Shown: positions 1-6,590 of the stretch, piece after piece | Position numbering within the stretch: the stretch's first letter is position 1 | Layout of the letters: every line of letters starts with the position of its first letter | From: JAQUYS01 sp964430665 | GTDB taxonomy: Archaea; Nanobdellota; Nanobdellia; Woesearchaeales; SKGA01 | Assembly: GCA_964430665.1 (NCBI GenBank) | Contig: CAYSFC010000023.1 | Coordinates: forward strand, 1-10,849 | DNA: 10,849 nucleotides | Direction: 5' to 3' | Made by a program: the position numbers and the translations under genes | Notes under the pieces: model-generated | What the model was told of the DNA's origin: nothing | The model's input: the letters and a program-made list of their open reading frames with translations, nothing else | Databases searched by the model: none

Positions 1-1
1 C

Positions 2-97
2 AGCGTTCAGAACACAGTTAGGCAGTTAAGGTCATTCAGCGAATCAGTGAACAGAAATTCAGTAACAGAAATCAGTAAATTAAAAAATAAAAAATAA
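2..97 (+). CDS. Possible 3' end of a convergent plus-strand gene (partial)
   Basis: One plus-strand frame is open from the window edge to a TAA at 95-97, giving about 31 codons that end in SKLKNKK. The predicted tail is polar and rich in Ser, Asn, Arg and Val, with hydrophobic residues spaced as in an amphipathic helix. No family is recognisable from so little. The stop falls 6 bp before the stop codon of the minus-strand lipoprotein gene, a normal convergent arrangement. Against it, 31 open codons can occur by chance, and the segment contains short imperfect tandem repeats (50-63 and 64-76) that could be non-coding. The other two plus-strand frames are closed. Confidence 0.35.
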   Translation, partial: SVQNTVRQLRSFSESVNRNSVTEISKLKNKK

Positions 98-103
98 AAA
101 AAA
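81..103 (-). terminator. T-rich transcription terminator after the surface-protein gene run
   Basis: Read on the minus strand, the bases directly after the TAA stop at 104-106 are runs of 7, 6 and 6 T broken by single A residues. Archaeal RNA polymerase terminates at such oligo-T tracts without needing a hairpin. The position, directly after the last gene of the run, fits the end of the unit. It overlaps the possible convergent gene tail. Confidence 0.5.
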
Positions 104-1141
104 TTAATCGGAAGAACCAGCATCTTGTACTACAACTGATTTCTTCAACTGTTCATTGTATCTGTAAAATAAATCGATGTTTAAAGTTTCAACATAAATG
201 TCGTCTCCATCTTCATCACCAGATATTTTACAAGTTACAGGAGTAGGACTTTCATCAAACACAGAAACAACTTTTTCTAGTTTATTCCCATTTGCTTCAA
301 ATCCACTACATTCAATTTTAGAATCGCTCTGTTCAGGTAAATAAACTTGAACTATAACTTTATCTTTATCAGAACTTCCAATATTGTATTCACATTTATT
401 ATCTCCTTCATACAAGAAAATATCTCCTTCACCAACTTTACTAATATCGAATAAAACGCTGATTTTACTTCCACCCATAGGTGCCTGTCTCAAATTAATA
501 ACATGTACAGGTCCACCTGAGTTAATACTATCTCTTACAGAATTTATCAAACAGATTTGTTGATCTTGTTCACTTGTTAAAGCTCTATTAACATCATCAG
601 CAACACAAATTAATGTAGATGTTTTAGTGGAATAGTCGTAACAAATATCCATTAAAAAATTAACAGGAAGATCTCCTTGTATATCTGATTGATAACTCAT
701 TTCATCTATACTAAGAATTATTGTGTCTCCTCTAGTTATACTACCATCCATATTTTTTCTTTGTGCATTTAAATCTTCATCCAATTGTAAAGTTAAATCA
801 GAATCATCTACACCATAGTATTCAGATTTTATTCCTTTCAATCTTAATTGTAAAAAATCTCCTTCACTTTCAGCATTGATATCATGTTCTCCTTCATTAG
901 TTATTTTCATACCAACTGAAAAAGATGATTTTCCACTATCTAATATTGCACCCAAAACATCTGGAGGCATACCTTCAACAAACTCCATACTTACAGCACT
1001 ATCGCCGCCAATATATGGTTTAAATGTAGGAGTTTGACCAGAGTCTCCTTCACGAGAACAAGAAGTAAGTAATAACATAGTTGTTAAAACCAATATCATT
1101 AAACTCATGTTCATAAACTTTGAAAATTTTATTTGTTTCAT
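104..1141 (-). CDS. Putative lipoprotein with six-Cys two-module ectodomain (paralogue 1)
   Basis: This predicted lipid-anchored surface protein of 345 aa has no known function. The start is set at the ATG at 1139-1141 because GAGGT (1150-1154) lies 8 nt upstream; a TTG at 1156 in the same frame would overlap that site. Residues 1-27 form a basic and hydrophobic signal ending LLLTSC, so Cys28 is the expected lipidated residue. The mature part starts with a YIGG/F..G.PP signature (43-60). Module 1 ends in CYDYST (Cys167) and Cys179. Module 2 starts near GGPV (209-212), has VGEG (236-239), and carries Cys250, Cys278 and Cys304 before a final strand pair, LFYRYNE. These six cysteines match the next two upstream genes. 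It is the shortest and most divergent paralogue, with the family GQGAPV reduced to SGGPV. It is the last gene of the run, 23 bp after its neighbour. Lipoprotein and paralogy are well supported; any role is unknown. Confidence 0.85.
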   Translation of the reverse strand: MKQIKFSKFMNMSLMILVLTTMLLLTSCSREGDSGQTPTFKPYIGGDSAVSMEFVEGMPPDVLGAILDSGKSSFSVGMKITNEGEHDINAESEGDFLQLRLKGIKSEYYGVDDSDLTLQLDEDLNAQRKNMDGSITRGDTIILSIDEMSYQSDIQGDLPVNFLMDICYDYSTKTSTLICVADDVNRALTSEQDQQICLINSVRDSINSGGPVHVINLRQAPMGGSKISVLFDISKVGEGDIFLYEGDNKCEYNIGSSDKDKVIVQVYLPEQSDSKIECSGFEANGNKLEKVVSVFDESPTPVTCKISGDEDGDDIYVETLNIDLFYRYNEQLKKSVVVQDAGSSD

Positions 1142-1149
1142 TTTTAAAT

Positions 1150-1154
1150 ACCTC
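1150..1154 (-). promoter_or_regulatory. Ribosome binding site GAGGT that decides the start
   Basis: GAGGT on the minus strand lies 8 nt before the ATG at 1141. It complements the CCUCC-type 3' end of archaeal 16S rRNA. It favours that ATG over the in-frame TTG at 1156. Confidence 0.6.
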
Positions 1155-1164
1155 AAAATTGTGA

Positions 1165-2445
1165 TTAAATTTTAATTACCTCCATATTCGCAATATCTAT
1201 TTCTTGGTAACCATAACCAAGTTCTACGATTAAAGGAGTTTCATAAGCACTTTTAACAGTACCATAATCAATTAAATAAGTACAATCAACAATTGCACTT
1301 CCATCAACCATATCTATAGCTCTTCCTCTATCAGGAGTACATTTAAGTTGTTGATCGCCAACTCTTGCATCAAGTATGTAAACTTGATTTAATTCTCTTT
1401 GTGTTAATCTTCCAGGAGAATAAGGACCACATTTAGTCATACTTCCAATATTAAATACTTGACCATCTCCTAAATTTTTAATTTCTATGTGAAAGACAAC
1501 TTTGCTTTTTGTAGATATTGTTTCAACCTTTGTAATACCTACAGGTGCCCCTTGACCATTACTAAATGTGTGAGTTCCAGGAGAACAAACTTTTTTTCTT
1601 TCATCATAAGGTTCAGGATCTATACATACATTAACATTCATAAAAGTTGAATATAAATAACAATTTACAAGTTGAAATGGTGCGTTCATTTTATTAAGAC
1701 CTTCTGGCCAATTTGAAATAGTTCCTTCAAAACTTTCAATAGTTCTTTCTCCACCAGGATAATCTATAGTATTTCCATTAAGCAAGTATTCTCTACCATT
1801 ATACCAATTAAAACTCATACCTGACATTAAAACAAGTAAACCTGCACCATGATTAAGAGCATCTATTTGAAAATTATCACCAAAATTCAAATTATATGTG
1901 TCTTGACCATTTATTTGATTAAAATCAATTTTAACATCTTCTAATAGTTTAATACCTAATTTTTGCCCAAGTTCTTCAATACTAAAACCCCAATTATCAT
2001 CATCTTGATAATATGTTGAAACTCCTCTATCTACACAGTTAATAGAACCTTGAAATCCCTTCCAAAAACTATCCCATGAATCTAAAGTTCCACCCAAAGC
2101 AAAACCAATATCACAATCATTCCAATTTCCAGTTGTTTTATCAATATCAATGCCTTCAATTTTTATTTTGGAAGGATCATATCCTGTTAGATATATTCCT
2201 CCTTTAGAGTGAGAAGAACCTTTATTTATAACATCTACATGAATTTGAAAAACGTTATCTTCCGGAAAATCCTCGTGGTAGTATAATTTACTAGGGGGAG
2301 AATTTCTCTGGAAAGAAGCTTCTACTCCTTCTGTACCAACATAATACTCTCTATTAAAACTTCCGCTACTTGAAGTTCTATCGCAACTAGTGAACATCAT
2401 TGTTATCAACAACAAAGCCACAAAAATTAATTTTCCAAATTTCAT
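1165..2445 (-). CDS. Putative lipoprotein with six-Cys two-module ectodomain (paralogue 2)
   Basis: This is a predicted lipid-anchored surface protein of 426 aa. Two in-frame ATGs further upstream (2469, 2463) lack a ribosome site, whereas the ATG at 2445 follows AAAGGTGAGAAG, the same context as the start of the next upstream gene. The signal peptide ends MMFTSC, making Cys21 the lipidation site. Module 1 opens with YYVGTEG and F..NSPP (34-51) and contains a GYDP stretch (88-91). It holds about 110 extra residues compared with the 578-aa paralogue, rich in Gly, Asp and Trp, and ends with CYLYST (Cys262) and VCIDP (Cys274). Module 2 starts at GQGAPVGITKV (297-307), has KNLGDG (323-328), and carries Cys339, Cys369 and Cys388 before the closing LGYGYQE strand. 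The protein stops right after module 2. The repeated N-x-G pattern of short strands suggests Ig-like or CARDB-like beta sandwiches, but that is inference. No catalytic motif is visible. Confidence 0.87.
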   Translation of the reverse strand: MKFGKLIFVALLLITMMFTSCDRTSSSGSFNREYYVGTEGVEASFQRNSPPSKLYYHEDFPEDNVFQIHVDVINKGSSHSKGGIYLTGYDPSKIKIEGIDIDKTTGNWNDCDIGFALGGTLDSWDSFWKGFQGSINCVDRGVSTYYQDDDNWGFSIEELGQKLGIKLLEDVKIDFNQINGQDTYNLNFGDNFQIDALNHGAGLLVLMSGMSFNWYNGREYLLNGNTIDYPGGERTIESFEGTISNWPEGLNKMNAPFQLVNCYLYSTFMNVNVCIDPEPYDERKKVCSPGTHTFSNGQGAPVGITKVETISTKSKVVFHIEIKNLGDGQVFNIGSMTKCGPYSPGRLTQRELNQVYILDARVGDQQLKCTPDRGRAIDMVDGSAIVDCTYLIDYGTVKSAYETPLIVELGYGYQEIDIANMEVIKI

Positions 2446-2448
2446 CTT

Positions 2449-2454
2449 CTCACC
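2449..2454 (-). promoter_or_regulatory. Ribosome binding site GGTGAG in a start context shared with the upstream paralogue
   Basis: GGTGAG sits 3 nt before the ATG at 2445. The 15 bases AAAGGTGAGAAGATG (2443-2457) are identical to those at 4222-4236 before the 578-aa paralogue, and this decides the start here. Confidence 0.65.
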
Positions 2455-2487
2455 TTTGTTCATTTTCATAGTATTTTAATGTTATGA

Positions 2488-4224
2488 TTATTTATATTTA
2501 TATGTTTTCACATCATTCAATCTTGTCATTGTACTAGTTTTTTCTATTAAAAACTTAACTGTTTGTTGGTTTCCTTGTTTATCCACAACTCTTATACAAA
2601 CATAGTCATAAGGATGACCTGTGCTATTTGTTCGAATATCTGCTTCAAACAATGGAGGATAAGGTTCAGGATAATCATAAATAGATTCAGTAAGAGTATA
2701 TGAACTCAATTCAAGAGGACAATCCTCCTTTTTCTCCACAAACTTAAAATAACTCTGAGGTATTTTAGTATTTGAATTAACTTGAATTCCACAACTACGT
2801 TCCATATCAGGATATCTATTTCCATAAGAAAATAATCCTGTTCTTTCTTTTGTTACTTGATCATTATCATCAACACCATACCAATAAATTGATGTTGGTT
2901 TAACTAAAGCGACACTTGTAAGATCTCCGATAACAACTCTTGGAGGATATTGGTTATCTGGCAACTTACACAACGTTGCTCCACAATAAGTATCAGGAGG
3001 ACAAAAATTTTCTTGTTGAATACAATTATGTTTAACATCTCCAAAAAACTCAGTATAAAGTGTAACTTTGTTTGCATTCAAACATTCTTCTCTAGAATAT
3101 ATGCAAGAAAAATCTGCTTCAATTCTAGTTTTATCTCGAGGGTTTTCTTCATCTAAAACTTTACAATTTTCTTCATCGGGATTTTGAGAACAATATTCAC
3201 ATTTAGATATACAACTTCCATCAGCAGTTTCAACCTCCCAATATTGACATCTTTTCTCTTGATTAAAATTTGAAAAAACCAAATCATCTCTTCTAGTTAC
3301 TTCCATTTCTTTAACATATGTTGATTCATAATTGTAATTTAAATAAATATGTAATGAAGAATAAAAATTACTTGATGTTTTAAGTATTGTATTAGATTTA
3401 AATCTACAACTAGCAGTTCCTACACCATCAATTAAAGTTATATTTTCAGGAATACATTCCATTTCTTCTCCCATTAATTCAGCTTTCAAATCAATAACAT
3501 TCAAAGCAGCATTTTCATGACAAACTTCATAATTTCCTTCAAATTTCATCAAAGGTTCAAACACAATTCCTTCTCCTAAATTTGTAACTTCAATTTCATA
3601 TTCAGGTTGTATATAAGAATCAAAAGGAACCATACGCGGAGTTATTTTTGTAACAGCTACAGGCGCACCCTGACCATCATTAAATTTCAATGCTTTTGCT
3701 TCACAAACTTGTTCCCTTAAATTTTCTTGATCAAAACTCATATCCATACATACTTCTTCAACAAAAGTTGTTTGATAAGGATAACACAATTTAACATAAA
3801 TGTTTGAAGGTCTTCTTTCAAAATTTCCAAATAAATTATTTGCATAAAATCTTTCCAAAACAAATTCATTCCAATCACCTGCAGGATTATCTGAATTCTT
3901 ACCATATAAAGTTTGATAAAGATTTTCATTGTATTTTTCAGAACTTAAAAATGTAAAAGGATCATATCCAATAGTTAATTTCGCTCTTTCAGTACCATTT
4001 ATGTTGTAAGCACCTACATTTTTCAAAGTAGTGTGTACTTCAAATCTTTCTCCAGAATAAACTCTTGTTGGTGGTGCCCCTTGAACAAATTCTAAAATCA
4101 AACCATCTTTTCCAACATAATAATTTCCCAAGCCACCAGAATTAAAATCACAAGAAGTCATAAACAACGTAAATAAAATTAAAAAAATCAAAAGATTTCT
4201 AAAAATATTATTATTTGAAATCAT
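2488..4224 (-). CDS. Putative lipoprotein with six-Cys two-module ectodomain, Cys-rich segment and C-terminal beta domain (paralogue 3)
   Basis: This 578-aa predicted surface lipoprotein is the largest of the three paralogues. Its hydrophobic signal (10-24) ends LFMTSC, with Cys25 as the lipid site. Module 1 (about 35-160) has YYVGKDG, FVQGAPP, GYDP and CYPYQTT (Cys147) with Cys159. Module 2 (about 184-310) has GQGAPVAVTKI and TNLGEG, with Cys235, Cys257 and Cys273, and ends in the LNYNYE strand. Cys174 links the two. Unlike its paralogues it continues with a segment holding 11 cysteines between 326 and 419, without an obvious zinc-finger spacing, and then a beta-rich domain (about 425-562) ending in YVCIRVVDKQGNQQ, which resembles the last strands of an Ig or cadherin-like fold. 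The gene overlaps the stop of the upstream membrane-protein gene by ATGA, so the two are probably translationally coupled. Export makes disulfides more likely than metal binding, but this is unproven. Confidence 0.88.
   Translation of the reverse strand: MISNNNIFRNLLIFLILFTLFMTSCDFNSGGLGNYYVGKDGLILEFVQGAPPTRVYSGERFEVHTTLKNVGAYNINGTERAKLTIGYDPFTFLSSEKYNENLYQTLYGKNSDNPAGDWNEFVLERFYANNLFGNFERRPSNIYVKLCYPYQTTFVEEVCMDMSFDQENLREQVCEAKALKFNDGQGAPVAVTKITPRMVPFDSYIQPEYEIEVTNLGEGIVFEPLMKFEGNYEVCHENAALNVIDLKAELMGEEMECIPENITLIDGVGTASCRFKSNTILKTSSNFYSSLHIYLNYNYESTYVKEMEVTRRDDLVFSNFNQEKRCQYWEVETADGSCISKCEYCSQNPDEENCKVLDEENPRDKTRIEADFSCIYSREECLNANKVTLYTEFFGDVKHNCIQQENFCPPDTYCGATLCKLPDNQYPPRVVIGDLTSVALVKPTSIYWYGVDDNDQVTKERTGLFSYGNRYPDMERSCGIQVNSNTKIPQSYFKFVEKKEDCPLELSSYTLTESIYDYPEPYPPLFEADIRTNSTGHPYDYVCIRVVDKQGNQQTVKFLIEKTSTMTRLNDVKTYKYK
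2489..2502 (-). promoter_or_regulatory. Weak candidate internal promoter (two TATAAATA boxes)
   Basis: Two overlapping TATAAATA matches on the minus strand cover the last codons of the 578-aa gene. A TATA box here would place a transcript start near 2470, leaving a roughly 25-nt leader with the GGTGAG site for the 426-aa gene. The 42-bp gap is the largest inside the run, which leaves room for such a promoter. In DNA this AT-rich, chance matches are common. Confidence 0.25.
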
Positions 4225-6578
4225 CTTCTCACCTTTATATTTACAACTTCAGTGTTTTTCATAACATATTGATATTCAAATGAAAATATAATTGTATTTG
4301 TTGAAAAATATTTCGGAGGCGCAAATATTTCCTTTTTATCTTCATCAACATTAATATCACAAACCATTGTAGTGTAAGTTTCTTCAACCAAATCGTTTCC
4401 ACTAATTAAAGCATAATTTCTTCCATCAACAACTTTCATAGGTATTTCATATTCTTGATTTTGGAAAAAAGAACATTTAAAATGCATTCCTATTGGTGCA
4501 TTAATTTCAACTGCATTTATAACAGCAACTTTTTCATCCAAAACATCTTCTGAAAATAAACTTTTATATGGTTGTAATTGTATTGTGATAGTATCAAGAC
4601 CACCAGTCTCGTTTAATAATAAAGGCATCTCAAGAATAGGTCTATTCGCTTCTCTTTTATTACTTATTCCTATAACTACAGGACCTGCATCAGTTCTTGC
4701 AGGAAGAGTTCCACCAACATATTCTTCAAGATCAATTTTATTAGAATCATATCTACTGTTCCTTAATAATTCTGCTTGATTTCTATCCATAATTTTTATA
4801 GGAAATTCTACTGTTGATTTAAAAGTATAAACTGAAATGTAATCAATAGCGTTAGCTCCAACATTTAAAGCTTCTCCAGGAATTACACAATTAACTGAAA
4901 CTTCATTTGCACCTGCATCTAAAATAATATTATTTTTATTAACTTTACCTTGAATTTTATCAATTTTACATGCAGTCCAAAGAGTTATAGGAATATATGA
5001 ACCTGTTTTATAGAATATTTGTGATCTGATTTCTTTACCTTTTTCAAATTCATCTGAAGTTGGTCCCCATCCCGTAATATCAACACCTATAAATTGATGA
5101 GTATGTTCTTGTATTGCTCCCTCCACAATTTCTCCTCTTGCCAATTTTTTCTGATAATCAATGAATGTTAAAAATTGATCCATCCAATTACCTTTCTTTG
5201 CTTCTAATTGAGCTTGTCTAAGATTCATTTGATCACTAAAATAATCGCTACTTAAATATGTATAAAAATAAAATATTGAAAGTAAAAGTATTATGAGAAT
5301 TATTAAACCCATAGCAGTAGAACTATTCAAATAACCTAAAATAACTCCTAGTGCAATGGCCGATACTGAAAAATAAATAAACATAATTATAACAGGTTGT
5401 ACAAATGTTGTTGAAATCAAACTTCCAACAGCATAAAGAATATAATCTGCAAATGAACTGAGAAGTATTGCAATAAAAACTCCTGAGGTTTCTCGCTTAT
5501 CTAAAAATCCAAATAAGTATAAAAGTATAAGAATAATAATTATTAAAACATAAAGAGTTATTGATGCTCTTGTAAAAGTTAAGTAACCTATACCAATAGG
5601 TCCTAAACCAAGAATTATAAAAATAAGTAACATAGAAAAAACTTTTCTTTGAGAAGAATAAAGTCCTAATTTATGTTTACCCCACTTTTTTTGTTGCATA
5701 AGTGATTGATCTCCTTCAAGTTTTGCAACTTGTTTTTGAAATTTTTCTTTAGCTGCAGTTTTTTGAGCTTCTTTAGCTTGCTCCCATCCAGATTGTACAC
5801 CTGCTGAAGGATTTATTAAAGCCATTGCTAAAAGTTCAGGCAACAAACTTGCAATTATTTGTATTCCCCAAAAACTAGCATTATAATAACTCAGAATTGT
5901 GTTAAGTGCAATATAAGGAAATGCTCTAAGTATTATATTATATGCTCTCCAATCAACCATAAACCAAACAATAGTCCAAGTAATTAAAGGAAACCAAAAT
6001 GCTATTTGAGAACTAACTCCTAAACCCAAACTAATAAAGTATTCAGCCAGACCAAATATTAAAATAATCCAAGGTTTACTAAACATTATTACTGATGAAG
6101 GTGCAGCTTTACGATCTATTGTTTCCAATTCATTATTCAAATTATCTCTTAAACTTCTTATTTGTTCCGTGAGCATTTCTCTTGATGTCTCTCTATCTTC
6201 AGCAGTATCAGAAGAACTTTCATTAGAATCATTATGTTCAGAATTGTTAGAATTATTATTCTCGGAATTGTTAGAATCATTATGTTCAGAATCATTTCCC
6301 GAATTTTCAGGAGTGCGAGAACCTTCGCCTCTACCAGAACCTTCACCTACATTAACATCCCCTTCTATGGTGAAATCTCCTTCAACGTTCGTTCCTCTAA
6401 ATGGATTTTCACTAGATGAACTTTCATCAGAAGTACCTCCAGAACTTTCATCAGAATTATGAACTTCATCAGAATCAAGACCCTCGGAAAGTTCGTTTTC
6501 TACCTTTTCAATCACATCAGCAATTTCTATAGGATTTCCGTCTGGACCTCTTCCCCATCTCCTTGTACGTTCAGTCAT
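4221..6578 (-). CDS. Polytopic (about nine-span) membrane protein with disordered acidic N-tail and large ectodomain
   Basis: This 785-aa protein belongs to no family I recognise. Residues 1-160 are hydrophilic and low-complexity, rich in Ser, Asn, Asp, Glu and Gly, and include an 8-residue tandem repeat (about 95-119). Hydrophobic spans lie near 164-187, 191-209, 212-231, 235-256, 313-334, 338-358, 366-388, 391-415 and 421-442. The Lys-rich loop 262-312 and the short charged loops at 209-213 and 357-363 all fall on the same side as the N-terminus, so the positive-inside rule puts the N-tail in the cytoplasm and residues 445-785 outside. That ectodomain resembles the neighbouring lipoproteins: FIGVD...GPT...F..G at about 497-513, Cys537/Cys564, AGPVVIGIS at 631-639, NETGG at 656-660, Cys702/Cys740 and a final FEYQY strand. 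AAGGT lies 9 nt before the ATG, 12 bp after the preceding gene. A platform or receptor role is inference; no transporter or enzyme motif is visible. Confidence 0.85.
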   Translation of the reverse strand: MTERTRRWGRGPDGNPIEIADVIEKVENELSEGLDSDEVHNSDESSGGTSDESSSSENPFRGTNVEGDFTIEGDVNVGEGSGRGEGSRTPENSGNDSEHNDSNNSENNNSNNSEHNDSNESSSDTAEDRETSREMLTEQIRSLRDNLNNELETIDRKAAPSSVIMFSKPWIILIFGLAEYFISLGLGVSSQIAFWFPLITWTIVWFMVDWRAYNIILRAFPYIALNTILSYYNASFWGIQIIASLLPELLAMALINPSAGVQSGWEQAKEAQKTAAKEKFQKQVAKLEGDQSLMQQKKWGKHKLGLYSSQRKVFSMLLIFIILGLGPIGIGYLTFTRASITLYVLIIIILILLYLFGFLDKRETSGVFIAILLSSFADYILYAVGSLISTTFVQPVIIMFIYFSVSAIALGVILGYLNSSTAMGLIILIILLLSIFYFYTYLSSDYFSDQMNLRQAQLEAKKGNWMDQFLTFIDYQKKLARGEIVEGAIQEHTHQFIGVDITGWGPTSDEFEKGKEIRSQIFYKTGSYIPITLWTACKIDKIQGKVNKNNIILDAGANEVSVNCVIPGEALNVGANAIDYISVYTFKSTVEFPIKIMDRNQAELLRNSRYDSNKIDLEEYVGGTLPARTDAGPVVIGISNKREANRPILEMPLLLNETGGLDTITIQLQPYKSLFSEDVLDEKVAVINAVEINAPIGMHFKCSFFQNQEYEIPMKVVDGRNYALISGNDLVEETYTTMVCDINVDEDKKEIFAPPKYFSTNTIIFSFEYQYVMKNTEVVNIKVRR
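4228..4233 (-). promoter_or_regulatory. Ribosome binding site GGTGAG inside the preceding gene's last codons
   Basis: GGTGAG is embedded in the codons for the terminal KVRR of the nine-span membrane protein, 3 nt before the overlapping ATGA start/stop. It supports the ATG at 4224 and coupling of the two genes. Confidence 0.6.
6223..6294 (-). repeat. 24-bp tandem repeat, three units, coding for an 8-residue Ser/Asn/Glu repeat
   Basis: Units begin at 6223, 6247 and 6271. The outer two share 22 identical bases and the middle one is diverged. In protein this gives SEHNDSNN-like units within the cytoplasmic tail of the nine-span protein. The period is a multiple of three, so copy-number change keeps the frame. 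Confidence 0.8.
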
Positions 6579-6590
6579 ATTTCTTAAACC

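Noticed and set aside
205..235. Calcium-binding loop in the acidic GDEDGDD stretch of the 345-aa protein
   Set aside because: Acidic residues alone do not give an EF-hand or thrombospondin-type spacing, and neither paralogue keeps them.
1142..1156. Longer start (TTG at 1156) for the 345-aa lipoprotein
   Set aside because: It would overlap its own GAGGT site, has no site upstream and is a rarer start codon. The ATG at 1141 has ideal spacing.
2446..2469. Longer starts (ATG at 2469 or 2463) for the 426-aa lipoprotein
   Set aside because: No ribosome site precedes them. The ATG at 2445 has the same AAAGGTGAGAAG context as its paralogue and gives a normal signal peptide.
2950..3929. Other open frames opposite or shifted within the 578-aa lipoprotein gene
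   Set aside because: They are compositionally odd (Ile, Phe and Lys runs) and explained by AT-rich coding DNA in the true frame.
6169..6462. Plus-strand Ser/Glu-rich open frame of 97 codons
   Set aside because: It is the mirror of the low-complexity Ser/Glu/Asp coding stretch of the membrane protein. Such repeats leave the opposite strand open.
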